64,000 bases of DNA. Source: Euzebya rosea. Lineage in GTDB: Bacteria; Actinomycetota; Nitriliruptoria; Euzebyales; Euzebyaceae. The notes beneath the pieces were generated by a model that saw only the letters and a program-made list of their open reading frames with translations, did no database searches and had not been told where the DNA came from. The DNA lies in assembly GCF_003073135.1 (NCBI RefSeq), contig NZ_PGDQ01000005.1:372001-436000 (forward strand), in the 5' to 3' direction. Numbering within the stretch: the first letter of the stretch is position 1; each line of letters starts with the position of its first letter. A program made the position numbers and the translations under genes. Shown here piece after piece: positions 17,714 to 26,485 of this stretch.

Positions 17714-18942
17714 GCCTGCCGGGCCGGCCGCGCCAGCGTCAGCGTGCCGCGCTCGGCCCAGATCACGAGGCCGACGGCGACCACACCGCAGGTCAGCAGC
17801 GAGGCGGAGAACGGCACCACGGTCCCGTCGTACATGCGGTCGATCACGGCGCCGAGCAGCGCCCCGGCAGCCACCTGGACGGCACCGACGATGGAGGACG
17901 CCATGCCGGCGACCGCACCCATCGGCGCCATCGCCATGGTGTTGAAGTTCGGGATGATCAGGGCGTGGCCGAACAACACGACGGCCATGACCAGCAGGAA
18001 CGCCCACAGGGGAGGGGCTCCGCCGCCCAGCACCGAGGCGACCAGCAGCACGATGGCTGCCGAGACGTAGGTCATCAACGTGATGTGGCTGAGCCTGGCC
18101 GACCCCACCTGCCGGACGATGCGGGCGTTCAGCAGCATGCCGAAGCCCATCACGATCGCCAGCCCACCGAAGATGACGGGGAAGCGCTCGCCGACGCCGA
18201 AGACGTCACCGAAGATCAGCTCGCTGCTGGCCAGGTACGACGTGAAGCCGCCGTACATCGAGGTCATGGCGAGGGTGTAGCCGACCGTCTGCCGGTTGGA
18301 GACGACCATCCTCGCGGCGCGACCCAGGCGGCCCATGTTGAGGTCACCGCGCAGCTCAGGGTCGAGGGTCTCCGACATGCGGGTCATCCACAGGGCCAGC
18401 AGGCCCGCGGCGATCGCACAGGCCACGAACAGCCAGCGCCACGACGCCACGCTGATGCCGGCAGCCCCGATGGTCGGCGCGAAGACGGGCACGAGCATGA
18501 ACACCGACATGACCAGGGACATGGCCCGCGACATCTCCTCGCCCTCGTAGCGATCGCGGATGATCGCCACGGTGATGACCCGCGGGCCGGCCGCACCCAG
18601 TCCCCACAGGAACCGGGCACCGAGGAGGAGGGGAAGGGTCGGCGCCAGCGAAGTGGCCAGCGCCCCGACCATGTAGACGCCGAAGCTGGCGAACAGCACG
18701 GGCTTGCGACCCAGCGCATCGGAGATCGGGCCGTAGACCGGCTGCCCGATCGCAAGGCCGAGGAAGTAGGCGGTGACCAGGCCGGCGACCGCCGTGGAGT
18801 CCACGGACAGGCCCAGGTCGGTGCGGATGTCACCGAAGGCCGGCAGCAGCAGGTCGATGCCGAGGGCCGCCATGGACATGGTGGCGGCCAGCAGGGCGGT
18901 GAACTCGAACTGGCCGAGGCGGCGACGGGCGGCGGCCATCAC
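17686..18942 (-). CDS. MFS drug-efflux transporter, Bcr/CflA type
   Basis: A 418-aa major facilitator with 12 predicted membrane segments. The family start is visible as IDLLLPAFGDIRTDL, then YGPISDALGRKPVL (motif A between segments 2 and 3). A proton-antiport-type Arg lies in segment 4 (ARFLWGLGAAG). Bcr/CflA members export drugs or small metabolites. The MarR regulator gene overlaps it by 4 bp (ATGA), so the two form one operon and the regulator probably responds to the exported compound. Confidence 0.87.
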   Translation of the reverse strand: MMAAARRRLGQFEFTALLAATMSMAALGIDLLLPAFGDIRTDLGLSVDSTAVAGLVTAYFLGLAIGQPVYGPISDALGRKPVLFASFGVYMVGALATSLAPTLPLLLGARFLWGLGAAGPRVITVAIIRDRYEGEEMSRAMSLVMSVFMLVPVFAPTIGAAGISVASWRWLFVACAIAAGLLALWMTRMSETLDPELRGDLNMGRLGRAARMVVSNRQTVGYTLAMTSMYGGFTSYLASSELIFGDVFGVGERFPVIFGGLAIVMGFGMLLNARIVRQVGSARLSHITLMTYVSAAIVLLVASVLGGGAPPLWAFLLVMAVVLFGHALIIPNFNTMAMAPMGAVAGMASSIVGAVQVAAGALLGAVIDRMYDGTVVPFSASLLTCGVVAVGLVIWAERGTLTLARPARQAQPVPSAAR

Positions 18943-19463
18943 GACGACACCCCCTCGAGGGCTGCGTCGGCGTCGGCGTCCGTGGACTCGGCGGGGCCGA
19001 GGCGCAGCAGGTCAGCGCGCTGGACGACGCTGCCCAGCAGCTCGGCGAGGGTCTCGACCTGCTCGGGGGAGAGGTGGCCGAACAAGGGGGCCTGCGAGGC
19101 GGCGTGCACGCGGCGGAGCTCGGCGAGCAGGTCACGACCCGCAGGGCTGATCGCCACCCGGTAACGGCGGCGGTCGGCGTCGTCGCGCTCGCGATCGACG
19201 AGGCCACGACGCTCGAGGTCGTCGACGAACCCGACCATGTGGCTCTTGTCGATGTCGAGGCGGTCGCACAGGTCGCGCTGGCACAACGCACCGAGGTCGT
19301 CCAGCGTCGCGAGCACCCCGAAGTGGGCCGGGCGGACGTCGTGCTCGGCGAAGGCGTCGGTCAGCAGGCGCAGCGCGGCCTTGGAGATCTGGGTGGCGAG
19401 GTAGGCGGGTCGGCGGGCCAGCGATGGCGGGCGGCCGACCAGCGGATCGGCGATTGGTGGCAT
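18939..19463 (-). CDS. MarR-family transcriptional regulator
   Basis: A 174-aa winged-helix regulator. The recognition region is LCQRDLCDRLDIDKSHMVGF, and the wing is RGLVDRERDDADRRRYRVAI, a textbook MarR DxR signature. The start at 19463 is favoured over a longer open frame. It is cotranscribed with, and overlaps, the MFS exporter, so an autoregulated efflux operon is likely. The operator was not clearly visible in the upstream sequence. Confidence 0.88.
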   Translation of the reverse strand: MPPIADPLVGRPPSLARRPAYLATQISKAALRLLTDAFAEHDVRPAHFGVLATLDDLGALCQRDLCDRLDIDKSHMVGFVDDLERRGLVDRERDDADRRRYRVAISPAGRDLLAELRRVHAASQAPLFGHLSPEQVETLAELLGSVVQRADLLRLGPAESTDADADAALEGVSS

Positions 19464-19596
19464 GCGCAAATGGTAGCGATATGCAACCAATTGTCCGAGC
19501 CCGGCGGTGTCCATACGGACGAATTCACCCTGTCCAAACCCCAGTAGTTGACTTACCTTTACTCAGGCAACACTGGCAACACGTTGGGTGGACACG

Positions 19597-20460
19597 ATGG
19601 GTGAAGGACGCACGGACACCACGAGGCGAGCACGCGCCGGCGCATCGCTGGTCGCCGCCACCGTGCTGGTCGGGTTGCTCCCCGGCGTGGCACACGCCCG
19701 GCTGGACTATCGCGTGCAGGGGGGTGACACGCTGTCGGCCATCGCTGCCCGCCACGGGGTCTCCGCCGCATCGCTGGTCGACGCCAACGGCCTGGACGAC
19801 CCCGATCGCATCGTGGCGGGCACCGTGCTCGTCATCCCCGGCGGTGAGGGGCCCGTGGGGGGCCACGTGGTGCAGCCCGGCGAGACGCTCTCCGCCATCG
19901 CGGCGCGGTACGGGGTGTCCACGAGTGCGCTCGCCGAGGCGAACAGCATCACCAACCCCAACCTGATCCGTGCCGGCCAGCACCTGCGGGTCGCCGGAGG
20001 CTCCTCGAACGCGGCGCAGCCGTCGACGACCTCCTCGTCGAGCACCACGTCGGCATCCGGCAGCTCGCGGGAGGACGTCCGGCGGCTGATCACCCAGGAG
20101 GCGCAGCGGCACGGATGGCGGCCGGCAGTCCCGCTGGGGCTGGCCATGCAGGAGTCGGGCTGGAACAACAGCGTGGTCTCCTCGGCCGGTGCGCGCGGCA
20201 TCATGCAGGTCATGCCGGCGACGGGGGAGTGGGTGGGCCGCTTCCTCCTCGGGCGCAGCCTCGACCTGGCCGACCCGGCCGACAACGTGGCCGCGGGGAT
20301 GGCGTACCTCGACCACCTCTACTCGCGCTTCGACGGGGACATCGAGCGGACGCTGGCGGCCTACTTCGAGGGTCCCGAGCGCGTGGTGCGCAACGGGCCC
20401 AGCGAGTCGGGCCGGCGCTACGCCGCCAACGTCCTCGCGCTCGCGGACCGCTACCGGTAG
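19597..20460 (+). CDS. Secreted LysM lytic transglycosylase
   Basis: A 287-aa cell-wall enzyme. A signal peptide (about 10-33, ending GVAHA) precedes two LysM peptidoglycan-binding repeats (YRVQGGDTLSAIAARHGVS and HVVQPGETLSAIAARYGVS). After a Ser/Thr linker, a C-terminal transglycosylase SLT domain carries its catalytic Glu in LAMQESGWN and the GIMQVMP block. The ATG at 19597 has a GGTGGA tract at short spacing; a GTG at 19588 is an alternative. It likely remodels peptidoglycan during growth. Its last 10 bp overlap the convergent EAL gene. Confidence 0.88.
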   Translation: MGEGRTDTTRRARAGASLVAATVLVGLLPGVAHARLDYRVQGGDTLSAIAARHGVSAASLVDANGLDDPDRIVAGTVLVIPGGEGPVGGHVVQPGETLSAIAARYGVSTSALAEANSITNPNLIRAGQHLRVAGGSSNAAQPSTTSSSSTTSASGSSREDVRRLITQEAQRHGWRPAVPLGLAMQESGWNNSVVSSAGARGIMQVMPATGEWVGRFLLGRSLDLADPADNVAAGMAYLDHLYSRFDGDIERTLAAYFEGPERVVRNGPSESGRRYAANVLALADRYR

Positions 20461-21683
20461 GCGTCGGTGGCCGGCAGCGGCTGCGGCCGACCCAGCCGGA
20501 AGCCCTGCACCCACCGGACGCCGAGGGCACGAAGGGTGGCCAGCTCGGCCTCGGTCTCCACGCCCTCGGCGATCAGCTCGGCGCCGATCTCGTCGGTGAA
20601 CGTCACCAGCGCGGTTGCGAGCGCCCGTCGGGCCGGGTCACCGTCGATGCCGCGGATGAGGGCCATGTCGAGCTTGACGATGTCGGGCGCGAGCCCCAGG
20701 AGGCGCTGCAGGCCCGCGTAGCCCGCGCCGGTGTCGTCGACCGCGAGGCGAACCCCCCGTGCACGGAGGTGGGCGAGGTCCCGCTCCAGCTCGACCTCGT
20801 CGGCCACGCGGGTGTGCTCGGTCAGCTCCACGACCACACGGCTGCAGTCCACGCCCGACAGCAGCTCGGTGAACGCCGGCAGGCGTGCGACCTCGGGTGA
20901 GACGTTGATCGCCAGGAAACCCTCGAGGCGATCGAGCTGGGCAAGGGCGCGGGATGCGGCGGCCAGCTCCAGCTGGGCACCTCGCCCGACCGCGGCGGCT
21001 TCCCTGAACCAGACGTCCGGGGCGCGGGACGGTTCGATCGCCAGGCGCGCCAGCGCCTCCATGCCCACCACCGCCCCGTCCGCGACATCGTGGATCGGCT
21101 GGAACACCATCGAGAGGGCGTCACCGTGCAGGGCCCGTTCGACGCGCGCAAGCTGCTCGTCGCGGTGCTGCTGGGCGCGGCGGCTGGCAGCCTCGCGGGC
21201 GTCGAGCTCGGCGCGCAGCTCGGCCTGCCGCGACATGGCCTGGACGTGCAGGTGCCGCAGCCGCAGCAGGTTGCGGACCCGCAGGAGCGCCTCGACACGG
21301 TCGAAGGGCTTGGTGAGGAAGTCGTTGGCGCCCCCGTCCAGGGCCCGGTCGCGGGCGTCGGTCGTGGCGTCGGCGGTCAGGACCAGCACGGGCAGGAAGC
21401 CCTCGGGATCGGCAGTGGCGCGCAACGCGGCCAGGACCTCGAGACCGTCCATGTGGGGCATGTGCAGGTCGAGCAGGACCAGGTCGATGGCGTGCGCCTC
21501 GACCATCTCCAGCGTGCGGCGTGGGTCGGTGAGCCCGTGGACCTCGGTCAGGCCGACGGACTCGAACATCCGCTCCAGGACGAGCACGTTGGCCGGCTCG
21601 TCGTCGACGACCAGCACGCGCGAGCCCGCGATGGCGTCCTCCATGCCGGTCGACACCGGTGCCCGCAGTCCTGCTCGGGTCAT
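20451..21683 (-). CDS. Receiver-EAL response regulator (cyclic-di-GMP phosphodiesterase), copy 1
   Basis: A 410-aa cytoplasmic response regulator. The receiver domain (21-140) has acid pocket VVDDE, phospho-acceptor Asp72 in LLDLHMP and the conserved Lys124 in FLTKPF. A helical linker leads to an EAL domain from about residue 185. It keeps the EAL motif (Glu208), NVSP, ELTEH, DDTGAGY, KLD and EGVET, so phosphodiesterase activity is likely. It is divergent from the histidine kinase gene (143 bp apart). A close paralogue lies on the kinase's other side. Confidence 0.9.
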   Translation of the reverse strand: MTRAGLRAPVSTGMEDAIAGSRVLVVDDEPANVLVLERMFESVGLTEVHGLTDPRRTLEMVEAHAIDLVLLDLHMPHMDGLEVLAALRATADPEGFLPVLVLTADATTDARDRALDGGANDFLTKPFDRVEALLRVRNLLRLRHLHVQAMSRQAELRAELDAREAASRRAQQHRDEQLARVERALHGDALSMVFQPIHDVADGAVVGMEALARLAIEPSRAPDVWFREAAAVGRGAQLELAAASRALAQLDRLEGFLAINVSPEVARLPAFTELLSGVDCSRVVVELTEHTRVADEVELERDLAHLRARGVRLAVDDTGAGYAGLQRLLGLAPDIVKLDMALIRGIDGDPARRALATALVTFTDEIGAELIAEGVETEAELATLRALGVRWVQGFRLGRPQPLPATDAYR

Positions 21684-21774
21684 GGGCTGTCTCCTCGGAT
21701 CGTGTCGTACCCGAGGGTCGAAGTGGACCGGTCCCGTCGGGCGATACTGAATCTCGCGGAACGGGCAAGATTTC

Positions 21775-21807
21775 AGAGAGTGTGGTCGATAGTACTCTCT
21801 GTATACA
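21775..21807. promoter_or_regulatory. Inverted repeat and -10-like element before the histidine kinase
   Basis: Perfect 7-bp arms agagagt (21775-21781) and actctct (21794-21800) are separated by 12 bases. A TATACA -10-like hexamer follows at 21802-21807, 19 bp before the kinase GTG. It sits in the divergent gap between receiver-EAL copy 1 and the kinase, so it could be an operator for both. No convincing -35 was found. Confidence 0.45.
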
Positions 21808-21826
21808 CTCGTGGGAACGGAGATCC

Positions 21827-23641
21827 GTGCAGGTCGACCTGGTGCTGGTCGTGGACGTCGTGCTCGTGGCCGCCTTCGGGCTGCTGGGAGTGCTGGCGAT
21901 CCTCGGGTCGGCTCGACGGCGTCCCGCGGATCGCTGGGTCGCGTTGGCGTTCGGCGCGGTTGCCGCGTCGCTGGGGGCGTTCGTGCTGCCCGAGCACCTG
22001 GGGTGGGACCTGCCCGGGCCGCTGTCGCGGAGCATGATCGTGCTGCTGCTGTCGTTCCCCTACCTGCTGCTGCGGTTCACCGGGTCCTTCACGCCGCTGC
22101 CCAGGCGATGGGAGGCCCTGTCGGCGATCGGCCTGGCGTTGATCGTCCTGGTGACCCTGCCGCTGCCGGTCATCCCCGAGCCAGGCGCGGAGCTGCCGTC
22201 GTGGATCGTGGGCTACGTCGTCCTGGCGCTCGGGTACTGGATGGGCACGGCCGCGATGGTGGTGGGGCTGCTGTGGAGCGCCGGACGGGGACAGCCCAGC
22301 GTCGCGCGCATCCGCACTCGGCTGATGGCCGTGGCCACCTCGATGCTGACGGTGGCCCTGCTGCTGGCCGCGCCCCTCGGGGAGGACAGCGGCCCCGTCT
22401 CCCTCCTCATCCGGCTCGTCGCCACCCTGAGCGCAATCGTGTTCGCGCTGGGGTTCAGCCCACCGCCGATGGCCCGCCTGCGCTGGCGACGGCCGGAGGA
22501 AGCGCAGCTGCGCGCCGGGACACAGGCGGTGCTTCGCGCGGCCGACGTCGAAGCAGTCGCCGCGGAGCTCCTTCGCCCGACCAGCCGCATCCTCAGCGCC
22601 CGCGGCGCGGCCCTCGTCGGCGCCGACGGCACCGTGGTCGCCACCCACGGGCAGGTACCCGACGGCTCGGAGGCCCTCGAGCACAGCACCCGGGCGGTGG
22701 TGCACCTGCCGGATGGACGCGGCGACCTGGTGCTGTGGACCAGCCCCTTCACCCCGTGGTTCGGCCCCGAGGAGATCGGCCTGGCCGAGCAGATGGCGGC
22801 CGTGGCATCCCTTGCCATCGAGCGGTGCGAGCTGCTGGCCGAGGACCGCGCCCGGATGGACGCGATGACCCGCGCGCAGTCCGCGCTGGTCGCGGCGCAG
22901 GAGGAGGCGGTCCGGGCCAACGACGCCAAGACCGCCTTCCTGTCACGGATGAGCCACGAGCTGCGCACCCCGCTGAACGCGATCCTCGGGTTCGGGCAGG
23001 TGCTCGAGAGCGCGCCGGAGCTGGCCGAACGCGACCGGGATGCCGCAGGCCGCATCGTCCGGGCGGGGCGCCACCTGCTTCGCCTGATCGACGAGGTGCT
23101 CGACCTGTCGCGCATCGAGGCGGGCACCGTGGCGTTGCGACCGGAGGTCGTGCAGGCGGGCGAGGTGATGGCCGAGTCCATCGAGCTCGTCACGCCGTCG
23201 GCGCGCGAGCGGGACGTGGACGTGCGCACCGTGCTGGACGGTGGCGCCACCGTTCGTGCCGACCGCCAGCGGCTGCGCCAGGTCCTGCTCAACCTGCTGA
23301 TCAACGCGGTCAAGTACACCGCCCCGGGGACGTCGGTCTCCCTCGAGTGCACCCGGCCACGCGACGGCGTCGTGCGGTTCGCCGTGGTCGACGAGGGTCC
23401 GGGCATCCCGACGGACCTGCAGGCGCGACTGTTCGAGCCGTTCGACCGGCTCGGTGCCGAGGGTGGTGCGGTGGAGGGGACGGGCCTGGGGCTTGTGGTC
23501 TCCCGCGAGCTGGTCGAGGCGATGGGCGGACAGATGGGGGTGCAGTCCGCTCCGGGAGAGGGGTCGACGTTCTGGGTGGACGTTCCGGCCGTGGGTGTGC
23601 TGGCCGAGGGCGTGCTGGCCGAGGAGGCCGTCAGCTCGTGA
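21827..23641 (+). CDS. Membrane sensor histidine kinase with GAF-like domain
   Basis: A 604-aa protein. Seven or so hydrophobic segments span residues 5-210, followed by a GAF-like domain (about 225-335) and a short coiled coil. The dimerisation/phosphoacceptor domain has H-box SHELRTPLNAIL (His377). The ATPase domain has N-box NLLINAVKYT, G1 DEGPGIP and G2 GTGLGL. The GTG at 21827 has CGGAG at suitable spacing and opens directly into the first membrane helix. It has no receiver of its own. It is flanked on both sides by receiver-EAL genes reading towards or away from it, which are its likely partners. Confidence 0.9.
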   Translation: MQVDLVLVVDVVLVAAFGLLGVLAILGSARRRPADRWVALAFGAVAASLGAFVLPEHLGWDLPGPLSRSMIVLLLSFPYLLLRFTGSFTPLPRRWEALSAIGLALIVLVTLPLPVIPEPGAELPSWIVGYVVLALGYWMGTAAMVVGLLWSAGRGQPSVARIRTRLMAVATSMLTVALLLAAPLGEDSGPVSLLIRLVATLSAIVFALGFSPPPMARLRWRRPEEAQLRAGTQAVLRAADVEAVAAELLRPTSRILSARGAALVGADGTVVATHGQVPDGSEALEHSTRAVVHLPDGRGDLVLWTSPFTPWFGPEEIGLAEQMAAVASLAIERCELLAEDRARMDAMTRAQSALVAAQEEAVRANDAKTAFLSRMSHELRTPLNAILGFGQVLESAPELAERDRDAAGRIVRAGRHLLRLIDEVLDLSRIEAGTVALRPEVVQAGEVMAESIELVTPSARERDVDVRTVLDGGATVRADRQRLRQVLLNLLINAVKYTAPGTSVSLECTRPRDGVVRFAVVDEGPGIPTDLQARLFEPFDRLGAEGGAVEGTGLGLVVSRELVEAMGGQMGVQSAPGEGSTFWVDVPAVGVLAEGVLAEEAVSS

Positions 23642-24860
23642 TCGCCGGCATCGGGCCGGGGCGGCCGAGCCGGTATCCCTGAGCCCACGGGACCCCCAGC
23701 GCACGCAACGTCTCCAGCTCCGCATCCGTCTCGATTCCCTCGGCGATCAGCATGGCGCCGATCTCGTTGGTGAAGGCCACGAACGCCGTCGCCAGCGCCC
23801 TGCGGGCGGGATCGGCGTCGATCCCCCGGATCAACGCGACGTCGAGCTTCACGATGTCGGGCGACAAGCCGAGGATCCGCTGCAACCCCGCGTACCCCGC
23901 ACCGGCGTCGTCCACCGCGAGCCGCACGCCCCGGGACCGGATGTCGTCGAGCTCGACCTGCAGCACCGCTTCGTCGTGGACCCTGGTGTGCTCGGTCAGC
24001 TCCACGACGATGCGGCTGCCGTCCACCTGCCGCAGCGCGGCGGCGAACTCGGTGGTCCGCGCCACCCCCGGGGACACGTTGATGGCCATGAACCCCTCGT
24101 CCATGTTCGTGAGCTCCGCGAGCGCCACCTGGACCGCCGCCAGCTCCAGCTCCAGGCCACGGCCGACCGCTTCGGCCTCGTCGAACCAGACATCCGGCGG
24201 CCGTCGCGGGTCGTGGGAGATCCGGGCGAGCGCCTCGACGCCGACCACCGTCACCTCGTCCACCGTCATGATCGGCTGGAACACCATGCGCAGCCGGTTG
24301 TCGGAGAGGATCGTGTCGATCGCGGCGCGCTTGGCGCGCTTGGCCCGTGCCCGTCGCTGCGCAGCGGCTGCACGGGCGCTGAGCTCGGCCTGCAGCTCGG
24401 TGTTGCGGGCCATCGTCTGCACGTGCAGCCGGCGGATCCGCAGGAGGTTCTGGATGCGGAGCAGCGCCTCGGCCATGTCGACGGGCCGGGTGAGGAAGTC
24501 GTTCGCACCCGCCTGCAGCGCGGCGTCCCGGGCGGAGGACGTCGGATCCGCGGTGAGCACCAGGATGGGGAGGAAGGCCTCGGGGTCCTGGGCGCTGCGC
24601 ACCATGTCGAGGACCTCGTACCCGTCCATGCCGGGCATGCTCAGGTCCAGCAGGACGAGGTCGATGGCCCGTTCCCTGATGACATCCATGGTCCGGGTCG
24701 GGTCCTGCAGCCCGTAGACCTCCGTCAGGCCGACCGTGGCCAGGACGTGCTCGAACAGCACCACGTTGTCGGGTTCGTCGTCGACGACGAGCACCCGTGA
24801 TCCGAGCACGGCGGCGTCGAGCGACAGCGGAACGGCCCGATGGCCGGGTGACTGCGTCAT
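23631..24860 (-). CDS. Receiver-EAL response regulator, copy 2, with Lys-to-Arg change in the receiver
   Basis: A 409-aa paralogue of the protein at 20451-21683, similar throughout. The receiver has Asp72 in LLDLSMP, but the near-invariant switch Lys is Arg125 (FLTRPV). A basic linker (RRARAKRAKRAA) precedes the EAL domain, where Glu209, NVSP, ELTEH, DDAGAGY, KLD and EGIET are kept. Its 3' end overlaps the kinase gene by 11 bp, tail to tail. The Arg substitution may alter phosphorylation switching compared with copy 1. Confidence 0.9.
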   Translation of the reverse strand: MTQSPGHRAVPLSLDAAVLGSRVLVVDDEPDNVVLFEHVLATVGLTEVYGLQDPTRTMDVIRERAIDLVLLDLSMPGMDGYEVLDMVRSAQDPEAFLPILVLTADPTSSARDAALQAGANDFLTRPVDMAEALLRIQNLLRIRRLHVQTMARNTELQAELSARAAAAQRRARAKRAKRAAIDTILSDNRLRMVFQPIMTVDEVTVVGVEALARISHDPRRPPDVWFDEAEAVGRGLELELAAVQVALAELTNMDEGFMAINVSPGVARTTEFAAALRQVDGSRIVVELTEHTRVHDEAVLQVELDDIRSRGVRLAVDDAGAGYAGLQRILGLSPDIVKLDVALIRGIDADPARRALATAFVAFTNEIGAMLIAEGIETDAELETLRALGVPWAQGYRLGRPGPMPAITS

Positions 24861-25078
24861 GCCTGCATGCCTCTCGCCTGATGGCCTCCCCCGTGGAGAC
24901 CTCGGGACTGGACCCCCCCGTGTGAGATGGCGGTCCCAGGACTCCACCTCGGCATGTACTGGCAACCGGCACTATAACGTCTGCCGATGGGTTCGTGAAC
25001 CAGGCTTCTGTGTATCAGGTGGATTGGATGGAGGGCGGCCCGTCGCGAGCCGGACGACCGACCGCCCTCCTGCCACGG

Positions 25079-26485
25079 TCAGCCGGCCATCGCTCGATCG
25101 CGGTTGGCGTCGATGACCGCGGCGTACCAGCGGGCGCTGTCCTTGGGAGTCCGTTCGAGGCTGTCGAAGTCGACGCGGACGATCCCGAACCGCATGCCGT
25201 AGCCGAGGGACCACTCGAAGTTGTCCAGCAGCGACCAGACGTGGTATCCGCGGATGTCCACGCCGTCGGCGATGGCGTCGACGACCACGGCGATGTGGTC
25301 GCGCAGGTAGGCGATCCGCTGCGGATCGTGGACCCCTCCGTCCTCGCCGACCTCGTCGGGGAACGCCGCACCGTTCTCGCTGATGATCAAGGGCAGCTCC
25401 GGGTGGGCGGCGGCGACGCGCCGGAGCATCCAGGCCAGTCCCTCGGGCTCCACCCCCCAGCCCATGTCCGTTCGTGGGGCCGGGGGGTCGACGCACACCG
25501 CGTCGTCGGCCCCCGGGAACCCGTCGGGGAAGGGGGCTCCGTCACGCCGGACCACGTGGGTGATGTTGTAGTAGTTGATCGCCAGGTAGTCGATCGGCTG
25601 GTGCACCCGTGCGAGGTCGTCGGGGTCGATACGGTCCTCGAGGCCGAAGCGCCGGTGGTGGGCCAGGACCTCGTCGGGGTAGCGCCCCTCGAGCACCGCA
25701 TCGAGGAAGAGCTGGTTCTGGACCATGTCCACGGCCCGCGCCGCCGGGCCGTCGGGTCCCTCCTCGTCGTCCCACGCGGGGATGAGGTTGAGGGCGATCG
25801 TCACCGTGTCGTCGGCGTTCGGCGCCGTCTCCCGGAGGCTGCTGACCGCCCGGTGGTGGGCGAGCATCATGTGGTGGGCGGCGAGGTGGGCCGTGGCCGG
25901 ATCGGCGATGCCGGGGGCGTGGATGCCCGAGGCGTGCCCGAGGAAGGCCGCACAGTACGGCTCGTTGAGCGTCAGCCAGTCGGTGGCCAGGTCCCCGAGC
26001 GTGCCCTTGGCGGCGGCGGCGTAGGCTGCGAACCACTCCACCATCTCGGGGTTGGCCCAGCCGCCGCGGTCCTGGAGCACCTGCGGGTGGTCCCAGTGGT
26101 ACAGCGCCACCAGCGGGGTGATGCCCGCCTCGCGCAGCGTCTCGCACAGCCGACGGTAGAACGCCGCCCCCTCGGGATTGACGGTGCCCACCCCGTCGGG
26201 GAGCAGGCGCGACCACGCGATGGAGAACCGGTAGGTGTCGACGCCGAGGTCGGCCATCAGCGCCACGTCCTCCTCCATGCGGTGGTAGTGGTCGACGGTC
26301 ACGTCGGCGTGCTGGCCACCGACGACCTTGCCGGGGGTGTGGCTGAAGGTGTCCCACACCGACGGTGACCGGCCCCCCTCGGCCACGGCACCCTCGATCT
26401 GGTGGGACGACGTCGCGACACCCCAGCGGAACCCGTCCGGCAGCACCAGGCGGTCGCGGTCGGCGGTGGTGAACAGATCGGTCAC
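25079..26485 (-). CDS. GH1 beta-glucosidase
   Basis: A 468-aa intracellular glycoside hydrolase of family 1. It starts with the signature FRWGVATSSHQIEGAVAEGG. The acid/base Glu175 is in TLNEPY and the nucleophile Glu370 is in ISENGAAF. The WSLLDNFEWSLGY block forms the sugar-binding site. There is no signal peptide. It overlaps the upstream permease gene by 4 bp and closes a LacI / ABC sugar importer operon, so it most likely hydrolyses imported cellobiose or another beta-glucoside. Confidence 0.93.
   Translation of the reverse strand: MTDLFTTADRDRLVLPDGFRWGVATSSHQIEGAVAEGGRSPSVWDTFSHTPGKVVGGQHADVTVDHYHRMEEDVALMADLGVDTYRFSIAWSRLLPDGVGTVNPEGAAFYRRLCETLREAGITPLVALYHWDHPQVLQDRGGWANPEMVEWFAAYAAAAKGTLGDLATDWLTLNEPYCAAFLGHASGIHAPGIADPATAHLAAHHMMLAHHRAVSSLRETAPNADDTVTIALNLIPAWDDEEGPDGPAARAVDMVQNQLFLDAVLEGRYPDEVLAHHRRFGLEDRIDPDDLARVHQPIDYLAINYYNITHVVRRDGAPFPDGFPGADDAVCVDPPAPRTDMGWGVEPEGLAWMLRRVAAAHPELPLIISENGAAFPDEVGEDGGVHDPQRIAYLRDHIAVVVDAIADGVDIRGYHVWSLLDNFEWSLGYGMRFGIVRVDFDSLERTPKDSARWYAAVIDANRDRAMAG

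Noticed and set aside
19464-19596. MarR operator palindrome between the MarR and lytic transglycosylase genes
   Set aside because: Only three outer base pairs of the best candidate match; too weak to report.
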